From: an uncultured Bacteroidales bacterium
GTDB taxonomy: Bacteria; Bacteroidota; Bacteroidia; Bacteroidales; F082
Direction of reading: 5' to 3'
Assembly: GCA_905234275.1 (NCBI GenBank)
Contig: CAJOHD010000009.1
Coordinates: 62,001-126,000, forward strand
Length of the DNA stretch: 64,000 bases
Below are positions 16,308 to 23,394 of this stretch, piece by piece. The position numbers and the translations under genes were made by a program. Numbering within the stretch: the stretch's first letter is position 1; the number at the start of each line of letters is the position of its first letter. The notes under the pieces are model-generated. The model was not told the origin of the DNA, searched no databases, and was given only the letters and a program-made list of their open reading frames with translations.

Positions 16308-16348
16308 TTTTACTTTGCAATTTTGTGGCATTTTACTTTGCAATTTTG
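16308..16348 (+). repeat. Two 18-bp direct repeats
   Basis: TTTTACTTTGCAATTTTG occurs at 16308-16325 and again at 16331-16348, five bases apart, in the 334-bp gap before the RAYT gene. The first copy lies 24 bp upstream of the minus-strand promoter at 16277-16284, so they could be operator half-sites. Confidence 0.7.
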
Positions 16349-16390
16349 CGGTAATTCCTTAAAACTATATGTCTTCGCCTATGGAAAAAA

Positions 16391-16420
16391 TTGAAAATCT
16401 TGGGAATTTTTGTATTTTTG
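16391..16420 (+). promoter_or_regulatory. RAYT promoter inside the terminal direct repeat
   Basis: TTG at 16391-16393 and TATTTTTG at 16413-16420 are separated by 19 bp. The TTG lies in the repeated segment, and the -7 box begins just past its end. Confidence 0.55.
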
Positions 16421-16462
16421 CACCGATAGAATAAGGATAAGAAAAATTGTTATTTCTATTAA

Positions 16463-16484
16463 GGGATAAGGCATGCCTAATCCC
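16463..16484 (+). repeat. REP hairpin L1 (degenerate head)
   Basis: GGGATAAGGCATGCCTAATCCC is an imperfect palindrome preceded by TTAA instead of GTAG. It is the left counterpart of 17145-17166. Confidence 0.75.
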
Positions 16485-16518
16485 AACAGGATGAGACGAT
16501 TTGAATATCCGGTATCCC

Positions 16519-16542
16519 GTAGGGCGAAGGCATGCCTTCGCC
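16519..16542 (+). repeat. REP hairpin L2 with GTAG head
   Basis: GTAG (16519-16522) directly precedes the perfect 20-bp palindrome GGCGAAGGCATGCCTTCGCC (16523-16542). Confidence 0.85.
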
Positions 16543-16590
16543 ATTATGTGGGTGTTATTTTTAAAATGTTTAACATAAAAACCATTGTTT

Positions 16591-17109
16591 ATGGAATACA
16601 AAAACAGAATTTCATTAAGATTACCCAATTGGGATTATTCATGGGCAGGTGTTTATTTCATTACGACATGTACAAAAGATAGAAATTGTTATTTTGGAAA
16701 TGTTGTAAATGGTGAAATGATTTTGACAAATCCAGGCGCAATTGCGGATGTCTTGTGGCATGAAATCCCCAATCATTCGAAAAATATCGAATTAGGGCCA
16801 TTTATTGTTATGCCCAATCACATTCATGGTATTTTGATGTTGAAAAATGATAAAGATGAGGCGATTGATTATGAGGCGAGAAAAAATATGGATGTTAAAA
16901 GATTTCAAAATCCAGGCAAAAACAGCATTTCTTCGATTGTTGGTGGTTATAAAGCAGCGGTGACCAAACATCTTCGGAGGATGGGATACATATTTGCATG
17001 GCAATCAGGATTTTATGATGAAATCATTAGGGATGTTGATTGTTATTATAATGTGAAAAGGTATATTGAAAACAATCCGAGAAATTGGAAAGAGGATGAA
17101 TATTGTTGA
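16591..17109 (+). CDS. REP-associated tyrosine transposase (RAYT, Y1 HUH family)
   Basis: The 172-residue product is a RAYT-type TnpA. The metal-binding HUH motif is His77-x-His79 in MPNHIHGI. The probable catalytic tyrosine is Tyr120 (VGGYKAAVTKH), and the conserved FYDEIIRD and YIENNPRNW blocks (about 141-148 and 158-166) follow. Such enzymes cut and rejoin single-stranded REP hairpins. An open frame starts at TTG 16585, but ATG 16591 gives the family start (MEYKNRISLRL). REP pairs on both sides and a perfectly spaced promoter suggest that it is intact and possibly active. Confidence 0.9.
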   Translation: MEYKNRISLRLPNWDYSWAGVYFITTCTKDRNCYFGNVVNGEMILTNPGAIADVLWHEIPNHSKNIELGPFIVMPNHIHGILMLKNDKDEAIDYEARKNMDVKRFQNPGKNSISSIVGGYKAAVTKHLRRMGYIFAWQSGFYDEIIRDVDCYYNVKRYIENNPRNWKEDEYC

Positions 17110-17140
17110 TGGTTGTAAAATAGGGATAATATGATTTCCC

Positions 17141-17166
17141 GTAGGGGATAGGGCATGCCCTATCCC
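17141..17166 (+). repeat. REP hairpin R1 with GTAG head
   Basis: GTAG (17141-17144) precedes the perfect 22-bp palindrome GGGATAGGGC...GCCCTATCCC (17145-17166). Confidence 0.85.
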
Positions 17167-17198
17167 AACAGGATGAGATGGATTTGATTGGTTTTAGG

Positions 17199-17218
17199 GG
17201 CGAAGGCATGCCTTCGCC
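17199..17218 (+). repeat. REP hairpin R2 (degenerate head)
   Basis: GGCGAAGGCATGCCTTCGCC is identical to the L2 palindrome but preceded by TTAGG. It overlaps the start of the right terminal direct repeat. Confidence 0.8.
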
Positions 17219-17266
17219 TATGGAAAAATTGAAAAACTTGGGAATTTTTTGTTGAAAAAATTGGGA

Positions 17267-18151
17267 TTATTGTGGCAATAACACAAATGGTGATGGTAAC
17301 TCGCCAACAACCACTTGTCTTATGGTGTCATTTTCAATATAAAATGCAGTCGGATATGCTGATATAAAATCAAAATTTGAATCTATTTCTGCAATGCAAA
17401 TATCAGGAAAATGATTTATAAAAGATTTCCTTAAAGAATCATTGTGTTGATTTTCTTTATTTGTCAACACATAGCAAAGAGCTGTGTCAACAGTTTTTGT
17501 TTCTATGTATGATTTGAAATTTTCCACTGAATTAATACAATGAGGGCAGCTAAATGACATGAAAAACAAAAGCTCTTTCTTTTTCGTTGGTATGACATAA
17601 TCTTTTAATGGAGTTTCATACAATGGCTTGTTTTGATATGGATTTTCCTGCTTTTTATGTGACAATACCATAGATGTCATACCAGAGATGAAAACTGATG
17701 GAAATAAAACTGTCAGCAATATACTTTTTTTCCATGAAGGTATATCGTTGTAGTTTTCCGGCTCGGTATTAATGACGACATAAAAAGATGCACTGATTAA
17801 TAATAGATTTCTAATATAAACTATTGTTGTGCTTTCGGTTTTTATGAAGTTTCCAAAGCATCCGCAGTCTGTTATGCCATGAAAAACATTGCCGTATGTG
17901 TATGCCGCTGTAAAAAACACCAACATAATTAGTGATAATAAAGCGACCATGCGTGTTTTTATGTGTAATAGCAGAGTGCAACCTAATGTTATTTCTGCAA
18001 TAACAATAAAAGGTGCCAAGAAATGTAGTGATGGAAATCCGTATTGTGCTATTAGATTCTGAAAACTCAAAACATTGACAAGTTTGCTTAATCCTGAAAT
18101 TAGAAAAAGTATACCGATAATGTATATAAGTATAGAAGATGCTTTTTTCAT
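17267..18151 (-). CDS. MauE/DoxX-type membrane domain fused to a thioredoxin-like domain
   Basis: From the ATG at 18149-18151 the product is 294 residues. Residues 1-130 contain four membrane helices with DCGCFG (Cys96, Cys98), the redox pair of MauE/DoxX-like proteins. A fifth helix lies near 143-163. Residues about 190-290 form an extracytoplasmic thioredoxin-like fold with CPHC (Cys202-Cys205) and a cis-Pro at 267 (AYPTAF). In methylamine-utilising bacteria the separate MauE and MauD proteins are needed to form disulfides in a small periplasmic subunit; here both parts are in one chain. It follows the six-cysteine peptide gene by 61 bp, so peptide disulfide formation is the likely job. The frame is open to 18370, but that extension lacks a coherent start. 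Confidence 0.8.
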   Translation of the reverse strand: MKKASSILIYIIGILFLISGLSKLVNVLSFQNLIAQYGFPSLHFLAPFIVIAEITLGCTLLLHIKTRMVALLSLIMLVFFTAAYTYGNVFHGITDCGCFGNFIKTESTTIVYIRNLLLISASFYVVINTEPENYNDIPSWKKSILLTVLFPSVFISGMTSMVLSHKKQENPYQNKPLYETPLKDYVIPTKKKELLFFMSFSCPHCINSVENFKSYIETKTVDTALCYVLTNKENQHNDSLRKSFINHFPDICIAEIDSNFDFISAYPTAFYIENDTIRQVVVGELPSPFVLLPQ

Positions 18152-18212
18152 GATACATGTTTTTATTAGGGTGACTGTTAAATAATATAACAGCCACCCG
18201 TTTACAAAATTG

Positions 18213-18479
18213 TTATTTACAGCCGCACCAAACGGTGTTTTCTCCGGTGCAATAATACTTGTAGCCTTTGTTAGCACAAGCCTTTTCACAATCACTGTTG
18301 TTGAAATAACCAATGAAAGTATAGCCATTGCTGATGCACCAATTCCCCTGGTTAAACCCTTTTGAGGCACTTACCATTTCTTCATCTGTGCTTCCTGCGG
18401 CTAAAACAACAAATAAAGCTATTATAGCAAATTGAGCTAAACATAGCATGATTTTCTTACTTTTTTTCATGGTTTTCAA
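18213..18479 (-). CDS. Secreted six-cysteine peptide with defensin-like (CS-alpha/beta) spacing
   Basis: The 88-residue precursor (85 if it starts at ATG 18470) has a basic n-region and a Sec-type hydrophobic core (residues about 10-29, AAGS at the end). A 17-residue acidic stretch precedes the Cys region. The six cysteines 48, 64, 68, 77, 85 and 87 have spacing C-x15-C-x3-C-x8-C-x7-C-x-C. This is the CS-alpha/beta pattern of arthropod-type defensins; DCEKACANKGYKYYC is even helix-like, followed by a WCGC strand. The GxC gamma-core glycine is absent (YYC) and the core is only slightly basic, so the match is by spacing. The start lies inside the 3' end of the upstream membrane-protein gene (overlap 14-23 nt), implying coupling. 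Confidence 0.75.
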   Translation of the reverse strand: MKTMKKSKKIMLCLAQFAIIALFVVLAAGSTDEEMVSASKGFNQGNWCISNGYTFIGYFNNSDCEKACANKGYKYYCTGENTVWCGCK

Positions 18480-18870
18480 TTTTTAATACGATTAATAAAA
18501 CTATTAAATATGATACAACATCCAATATATCAAACGTGCCACCTATGATTTTGAAATATTGCAACGCTTCCAATATAAAAGGTAAAGCTATGGTCGAATA
18601 TAACAAAATGTTGCATAGAATAATGCTCTTGTCAACAAACTGGAATTGTAATATCAATAATGAGAAGAACCATAGAGCATCAGACAAACAATATAGCATA
18701 ATATAGGTAAGCAAGTTGCCGTCGTATCCAATGTTGATTCTAAATGGCTCAATCCATTTTGGATTTCCAATCCAATGCATGGCTAGGATGTCTTGTCTAA
18801 ATAAGATATAGATAAGACATCCCATTACTAATGATACAATTGCCAGAACAATTTGTTTTGCACATGACAT
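18457..18870 (-). CDS. Small polytopic membrane protein of the six-cysteine peptide operon
   Basis: The 137-residue product has four hydrophobic segments (about 5-22, 48-70, 80-103, 112-131) and a charged end (ENHEKK). The tail GTFDILDVVSYLIV recalls the last helix of VanZ-like proteins, but the resemblance is weak. Its stop codon lies within the coding region of the Cys-rich peptide. Candidate roles are export, immunity or anchoring; nothing in the sequence decides between them. Confidence 0.65.
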   Translation of the reverse strand: MSCAKQIVLAIVSLVMGCLIYILFRQDILAMHWIGNPKWIEPFRINIGYDGNLLTYIMLYCLSDALWFFSLLILQFQFVDKSIILCNILLYSTIALPFILEALQYFKIIGGTFDILDVVSYLIVLLIVLKIENHEKK

Positions 18871-18931
18871 AATTTATTCATTTAAATAGTAATGATGCAA
18901 AACAATAATTGACATATTGTATATGGTTGGA

Positions 18932-19288
18932 CTAATTACATTTGTTCCCAGAAACACCTGTTACCTCGTATTTTGTCCAAGATTTGCCGTTTTTTTCAGT
19001 ATCAATATAAACCTCAATAGCTGCTTCTTGGTTTGGACAACTTTTACCACGTCCTTCAAATGATTTTGTAGACTTGTCTGCATAAGTAACTTTAACGGTC
19101 ACTGTAACGTTTGCACAAGTGCTTTCGCTGTCATTAGATAAATTAACAATTACTTTATTGCCTTCCATATGCTGTCCCGTACATAAAATTGTAGAACCAT
19201 CATTGGTACCACTAATTTTACATGATTGTGCGTTTGCGGCAAAACTAATACCTAACATGGCAACAATAATTAATAAGATTTTTTTCAT
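18932..19288 (-). CDS. Secreted cysteine-containing protein heading the operon
   Basis: The 118-residue product has a clear signal peptide (MKKILLIIVAMLGISFAANAQ, 21 residues). The mature part is a beta-rich domain with five cysteines (after QS, IL, ST, KS and NK). The central VTVTVKVTYADKSTKSFEG strand pair resembles FxLYD-type domains, but I do not assign it. It is 61 bp upstream of the membrane-protein gene on the same strand and, with its signal peptide and cysteines, probably shares the disulfide machinery. Confidence 0.7.
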   Translation of the reverse strand: MKKILLIIVAMLGISFAANAQSCKISGTNDGSTILCTGQHMEGNKVIVNLSNDSESTCANVTVTVKVTYADKSTKSFEGRGKSCPNQEAAIEVYIDTEKNGKSWTKYEVTGVSGNKCN

Positions 19289-19371
19289 TTTAATTTTTGC
19301 CTGTTATATCCCATCGGCACATCGGTTTTTAAGTTAATTAGAATTTGTTAAGTATAGCACCCAAAAGTGTT

Positions 19372-19587
19372 GTTACATGCATAAAAAAAGCGTGGTGCTG
19401 TTTTCGCTTAATTTGAACCTTTGAGGTCTTAGACTACCTAAACATCCTAAATTAACGAGCAAAGCCCACGCAAATGCGCGAGCGTCTTGAGCTTGCTCTC
19501 GGATGTTTTAATTGAAAGTGTCTAAGTTCCAAAGGCTCCGATTAAGCTTTTAACGCTTTTTCCGATTTATCTTACAATGCACGTAAC
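19372..19587. ncRNA. 216-nt nested hairpin, candidate structured RNA
   Basis: Seven stems nest in register: 19372-19381 with 19578-19587 (one G-T or mismatch), 19385-19393 with 19553-19561 (9 bp), 19406-19412 with 19541-19547 (7 bp), 19418-19423 with 19530-19535, 19428-19434 with 19520-19526, 19440-19447 with 19501-19508 (8 bp) and 19457-19462 with 19493-19498. Internal loops are 3-12 nt. No convincing protein frame covers it. The rod shape resembles 6S-type RNA, but it could also be a MITE-like DNA element or a leader of the operon at 19288. If transcribed from the minus-strand box at 19645-19652 it would lie in that operon's leader. The remaining sequence of the 469-bp gap (19289-19371) shows only a short CCGATG direct repeat. 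Confidence 0.6.
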
Positions 19588-19644
19588 GAATTACGCTTTT
19601 ATATCATAGGCAAAAATTTTTAATTACACTATTTTTTATCACCG

Positions 19645-19652
19645 CAAATATA
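19645..19652 (-). promoter_or_regulatory. -7 box at the outer end of the distal PFOR 3' copy
   Basis: TATATTTG on the minus strand. The equivalent position in the other copy (24142-24149) is also a -7 box. It points toward the nested hairpin and the Cys-rich operon. Confidence 0.4.
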
Positions 19653-19673
19653 AACATTTTTTTAATACCAAAC

Positions 19674-19713
19674 AAAAAACCGACGCATCTTTTTATTGAC
19701 GCGCCGGTTTTTT
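19674..19713 (-). terminator. Terminator behind the distal PFOR 3' copy
   Basis: AAAAAACCGACGC (19674-19686) pairs with GCGCCGGTTTTTT (19701-19713) with one mismatch. It is homologous to the terminator at 24172-24206. Confidence 0.7.
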
Positions 19714-19757
19714 TTCATTGCGGAAATTCTTTATTCTGTCTTCTGGCTTCTTAAAGA

Positions 19758-20010
19758 TTATTTCCCTTCACTCAGTTTCTTATATCCTTCGTATCTGAGC
19801 TTAGCAAACTGCTCGGTCTTGGCGAACAGCTCTTTTGCCTCTTCTGGGAAGGTCTTCAGCAATGAGTTGTAACGGACTTCGCCCATGATGAAGTTCTGGA
19901 ACTTGCTCCAATCAGGCTCTTTTGAGTCGAGGTGGAAACCGTTCTGACCTGCTTCTTCCTCAGCTGGGTTGAAGCGCCAGAGGTGCCAGTAACCGCAGTC
20001 AACGGCGAGC
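19758..20010 (-). pseudogene. Detached copy of the PFOR 3' end (83 C-terminal residues plus stop)
   Basis: This 253-bp segment encodes the same 83 residues (LAVDCGYWHLWRF ... KKLSEGK) as 24242-24494, with 11 nucleotide differences, all synonymous. Homology continues through the terminator to about 19645. Upstream, the PFOR frame enters unrelated cassette sequence, so no complete gene exists here. It is best read as the displaced original 3' end, or a donor copy, bounding the 20.0-24.1 kb cassette. Confidence 0.85.
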
Positions 20011-20484
20011 TTCTTCAAGTAAACCAGACTTACATTTGAATGTGATACGTTTTTTGCTAAAATAATTTCGAGCACGTTCCACAACAGAATCTCCCGTATT
20101 GCTTGGGATGCTTTGTGCAACTATTCTTGCCCACCTATAACCAATTGATTTGTGTTGAAAAATGGGTTTATCAATTGTGGCTTTAATTTGGTCAATGGCG
20201 TGGTCAACATTTTTACCTTTTAGTTCAACAAATACTTCTGTCCAAACATTATTATCTATGTCTGATTCAAATAGTACCAATTTGTCGCACTTTTCGCCCT
20301 CTGTTATTATAACACCATCTATAGGGTAAACAGCACTTGGTTTTATATTTTTAAACTTGATTTTATAAGTCTTTCCTTTCTCTGATGTTGATACTATTTC
20401 ATGCTCTCCTAATGCTTTATCAGGTTTGTATGGCTTCAACTTTGTACTAATGAGTGTGTCCTCCTTCATGTTTTTCTTAGCCAT
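19999..20484 (-). CDS. Predicted PD-(D/E)XK nuclease-like partner of the ABC ATPase
   Basis: From ATG 20484 the product is 161 residues. Asp67 (EGEKCDKLVLF), Glu87-x-Lys89 (VFVELKG) and Gln99 (HAIDQI) fit a PD-(D/E)XK active-site pattern. The start overlaps the ATPase stop by 8 bp, a coupled pair. The last five codons (EEARR) and the TGA lie in the PFOR fragment, so the original C-terminus may have been longer. Nuclease activity is predicted from the motif only. Confidence 0.6.
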   Translation of the reverse strand: MAKKNMKEDTLISTKLKPYKPDKALGEHEIVSTSEKGKTYKIKFKNIKPSAVYPIDGVIITEGEKCDKLVLFESDIDNNVWTEVFVELKGKNVDHAIDQIKATIDKPIFQHKSIGYRWARIVAQSIPSNTGDSVVERARNYFSKKRITFKCKSGLLEEARR

Positions 20485-21643
20485 ATATGATATCATTTAG
20501 TTGATTTAACTCGGTCTCTGTCGTTTCTGAAACGGCATCAAGATATTCGCCCTTTATCAATCCGGTCTCATTATCCATCATATTCTCCATCCTTCCATTT
20601 TGTGTGACAAAATATGCAGAATAATACTTTAGAGGAAGTATGCAATCTTGGTCAATAATCTTTAGAGTTTCAACTTTGTTTTTAAGATAAGCTTTTCTGG
20701 CTTTCAATAATACGTTCATTTGTGTTAGAATATATGGGCTGTGCGATGTCATTACCACATAACCAGGATAACCGGTTTTATTCATGGCAAATGAAAACTG
20801 AGATATAATGTCTCTCAATAACTTGGCTTGAGATGTCGGATATAAATGTTGCTCGGGTTCCTCAATATAAAGTTGCGGATAATTATAAAAATTCAAGCGG
20901 TTTGATGCATTTTCCTGACCAAAACCCTGTTCACTGTCGTTTTTTACCATACTTGGTGTTCGCCGCGATGGTTTCCCAGTTATGTAACATAAATAATGTA
21001 CAAGTACGGAAACAGGAACGGTGGATTGTATTCCACTTGAGGTGTTCTCTAAAAGTAAAGCCGTATTAGTCTTATGTAACTTGACATAATCGTTGGATCC
21101 ATCATGGTAATACTCCATATCATCAGCGAAAGACAGTCTTAAAGGATTTTTTTTTGTAAATACAGCATTGGCTTCTGAGAATTCCATTGCACAATTAAAC
21201 ATGGAATCAAAGGTTGAAGCTTTATATTTGTTGTCCAAATTAGGAATGACTGAAAGAAGGTTCCTTTCAGCTGGGATATAACTTATTTTTGAAGTATGGC
21301 GTAATTCTTCCTTAACTCTTGAAACCTTTGTTTTTGTATTTATCCCATTATGTAGAATGCTTACCATGTCGCTTTTATACTCAACATAAGGCTCGCCATT
21401 ATTGAAGTATTCATCACTCAATTTGTGAAACTCTTTGAGTTGTCGAATAAAGCTACCTCTTTCCAATATGTCATTGTACTCTTTGAGCATTACTTTCTTC
21501 TCAATCCAACGGCAGAAACTCAGTATTTTCATAAAAGTACTCTTGCCAGTACTTTGTTCGCCAATAATCAACATGATACTGGTTAATGGAATGATTCCTG
21601 TATCTTTTAATGGACCAATGTTTTTTATTCTAATATATTCCAT
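20477..21643 (-). CDS. ABC/RecF-type AAA ATPase of the PFOR-inserted cassette
   Basis: The 388-residue product has Walker A GEQSTGKST (residues 28-36), Walker B with LYIEEPEQHLYP and a switch His in TSHSPYI. This is the organisation of AAA_21/OLD-like ATPases that lack the long coiled coils of SMC proteins. Such ATPases paired with a nuclease are common in phage-defence modules (Gabija and Septu are precedents for the principle; this pair is not identified as either). It has its own TATCTTTG box and is followed by the coupled PD-(D/E)XK-like gene. Confidence 0.8.
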   Translation of the reverse strand: MEYIRIKNIGPLKDTGIIPLTSIMLIIGEQSTGKSTFMKILSFCRWIEKKVMLKEYNDILERGSFIRQLKEFHKLSDEYFNNGEPYVEYKSDMVSILHNGINTKTKVSRVKEELRHTSKISYIPAERNLLSVIPNLDNKYKASTFDSMFNCAMEFSEANAVFTKKNPLRLSFADDMEYYHDGSNDYVKLHKTNTALLLENTSSGIQSTVPVSVLVHYLCYITGKPSRRTPSMVKNDSEQGFGQENASNRLNFYNYPQLYIEEPEQHLYPTSQAKLLRDIISQFSFAMNKTGYPGYVVMTSHSPYILTQMNVLLKARKAYLKNKVETLKIIDQDCILPLKYYSAYFVTQNGRMENMMDNETGLIKGEYLDAVSETTETELNQLNDIIYG

Positions 21644-21702
21644 ATTAATAGTTTATTTCGTGAACAAATCCATGTTTGGATTTTTCATATCAATTCACAT
21701 TG

Positions 21703-21710
21703 CAAAGATA
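21703..21710 (-). promoter_or_regulatory. -7 box for the ATPase-nuclease pair
   Basis: TATCTTTG on the minus strand, 59 bp upstream of the ATPase start. Confidence 0.5.
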
Positions 21711-21760
21711 GTTATATTTTTTGAAAAATTAAAAGATAAAACAAATTTATACACAATCTT

Positions 21761-22084
21761 TTAGAATATGAGTCGATAGTTGTGATTCTCGTGTTTACGC
21801 TTATAATCCAAAAATGTTTGAAGGCATTGTGCATACTTGAGTTCTATGGCAGCATCCATTGACTTTTTCATGTCTTCTGGGAAGTTCATGAAGAGAATTT
21901 TGGTTTTTGCCTTGGTTTGTGCTTTTTCACACTCTACCCCTTTATGAATGTCTTCGTCCGAAATAGGATAGTATTGCCCGCATCGCATTGCAGCAACGAA
22001 ATTGCATAAACGGTTATAACTATCGGAAGTGTTTCGTACTGTGAAACCGTTGTTGATAAGGTCAAATATGTCTTTGTTGTTCAT
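21761..22084 (-). CDS. Hypothetical protein downstream of the Mrr-like nuclease
   Basis: The 107-residue product has no signal peptide and is predicted soluble and helical, with five cysteines and many charged residues (EKAQTKAKTKILFMNFPEDM). It starts 10 bp after the stop of the nuclease gene, so the two are co-transcribed. Not recognised; an accessory or control protein of the nuclease is possible. Confidence 0.6.
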   Translation of the reverse strand: MNNKDIFDLINNGFTVRNTSDSYNRLCNFVAAMRCGQYYPISDEDIHKGVECEKAQTKAKTKILFMNFPEDMKKSMDAAIELKYAQCLQTFLDYKRKHENHNYRLIF

Positions 22085-22094
22085 AGGTTAAAAA

Positions 22095-23279
22095 CTATTC
22101 AATGGTTATTTTAGGTTCAATAATAATTTCATAATCTTTTAAATCTTCAGGGTTGTCCACCTCAGTTGTTTTGATTACTTCTTCATAATATGGCTCTACT
22201 TTGATGGTCAGCTCTCCTGTTTTTGAATAATCCTCACTTAGGAATCTCCAATAAACGGGGATAGCAGTTACACCATTTGCTGGCAAAAGTCCAATTTTAA
22301 AATGTGTTTTATCTCCTTGTACAAATACGACACTATTAGAACGATATTCAATAATGTTTTGGTGCTTTTGAAAAAGTTCTCTGCTTGCATCTCGTCGGGA
22401 ATTTTCATGTGCTATAATGGCAGGATCAATGCGCCAATCATCTAAATAGTGGAATTTATCACTTATTTTTTCAACTGTTTCGCTTTTGAATCCAATATAC
22501 ATTTTCATGTTTCGAATAACAGTATCTCCACTATTAAGAATTTCAAACTCGATAGTGCACCATCTTTCATCGTACTTGCATTTTCCATTTAGTATGTCAT
22601 TTGTATATTTTATGCTATTGATGATTTCTTGTGTCTTATTGAATTGTTGGGATATATCAAATAGTGGATAATTAAGTGTAAATGGATTATAATTGGAATC
22701 ATTAATTGTAGATATACGCTTCAATATGTGTTTTGTTATAGTTTTAACATATTGTGGGATGGTAATGCTGTCTTTACCATTTAACGTGACATCTACTCTT
22801 GTGGAATCAATATATTGACAATTGTTCACATACCAGTTGCGTACCTCTTGATATTTGCAAATCTGCTCAACAATATCTTCCCATGATTGTAAATATATTT
22901 CAAATCCGTCATTATTTATGCTTTCAATATTCTTTCCCCTGATATATGTTTCAATTTTTGCATCTTTATTAGCAGTTGTGGCAAATATTAACCTTTTGAG
23001 TTTGGGCTTGAAATCCCTTGCTTTTGATATTTCTTTGTCAATTTCTTTCTCGGTTAATGAACTGTCAGAATAATCATCTTTCCCTTTGCATTGAATTCCA
23101 CAGTAACCTCCATATTTTTTTACATAAGCATATACATCAACTCCACATTGGTTTTGTCCTTGTCTGCCATTTTTCATGATAGTATCGGAACAATCCCAAA
23201 TCTTACCCCATAATATTTTACAAAGAGATTCGAAATCTTGCCAATTCTGTGGTTTGTTTATTTGATTTGATGCAATCAT
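22095..23279 (-). CDS. Restriction-endonuclease-like (Mrr/PD-(D/E)XK) protein
   Basis: The 394-residue product begins with an Mrr-like nuclease domain (about 12-140): Glu17 (WQDFESLC), Asp48 (CGVDVYA) and Gln63-x-Lys65 (GIQCKGK) match the E...D...QxK active site of these enzymes. The RLIFATTANKDAKIE strand-helix follows. The C-terminal 230 residues are unassigned and beta-rich. This N-terminal domain is also found in antiphage proteins, which fits its place in an inserted cassette. No methylase is nearby. Confidence 0.75.
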   Translation of the reverse strand: MIASNQINKPQNWQDFESLCKILWGKIWDCSDTIMKNGRQGQNQCGVDVYAYVKKYGGYCGIQCKGKDDYSDSSLTEKEIDKEISKARDFKPKLKRLIFATTANKDAKIETYIRGKNIESINNDGFEIYLQSWEDIVEQICKYQEVRNWYVNNCQYIDSTRVDVTLNGKDSITIPQYVKTITKHILKRISTINDSNYNPFTLNYPLFDISQQFNKTQEIINSIKYTNDILNGKCKYDERWCTIEFEILNSGDTVIRNMKMYIGFKSETVEKISDKFHYLDDWRIDPAIIAHENSRRDASRELFQKHQNIIEYRSNSVVFVQGDKTHFKIGLLPANGVTAIPVYWRFLSEDYSKTGELTIKVEPYYEEVIKTTEVDNPEDLKDYEIIIEPKITIE

Positions 23280-23394
23280 TTTATTTCAATGTTTCAATAA
23301 TTGTGGCTATATCCACATCATCCAACTTAAACCATATACACGAATTCATTGCTTACTATATGCAGTATGTAAATTTAGCATTGTGTCATTAAAT

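Larger units (their letters stand above)
16373..17249 (+). mobile_element. REP/RAYT unit (transposase flanked by GTAG-headed REP pairs)
   Basis: The unit consists of a RAYT transposase gene between two REP pairs. Each side holds one GGATA-type and one GGCGAAGG-type palindrome joined by AACAGGATGAGA plus GATTTGA. The ends are direct repeats of about 38 bp (16373-16411 and 17212-17249, CTTCGCCTATGG ... CTTGGGAATTTT). The left one carries the transposase promoter. The architecture matches described REPtrons, in which a Y1 transposase recognises REP hairpins preceded by GTAG. Confidence 0.8.

Noticed and set aside
16585..16590. TTG start of the RAYT gene
   Set aside because: ATG 16591 matches the family start and is two codons downstream.
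18152..18370. Upstream extension of the MauE-thioredoxin protein
   Set aside because: It runs antiparallel to nothing useful, overlaps the peptide gene in another frame and lacks family resemblance; ATG 18151 starts the first membrane helix.
18213..18479. NVEALA or double-glycine leader peptide
   Set aside because: No NVEALA motif and no GG cleavage site; the leader is a Sec-type hydrophobic core.
19372..19587. Firm assignment as 6S RNA
   Set aside because: The rod shape fits, but strand, promoter spacing and the central bubble cannot be established from sequence alone.
19758..20120. 120-residue frame as an independent gene
   Set aside because: Its first 37 residues are the nuclease-like gene in another frame and the rest is the detached PFOR 3' end.
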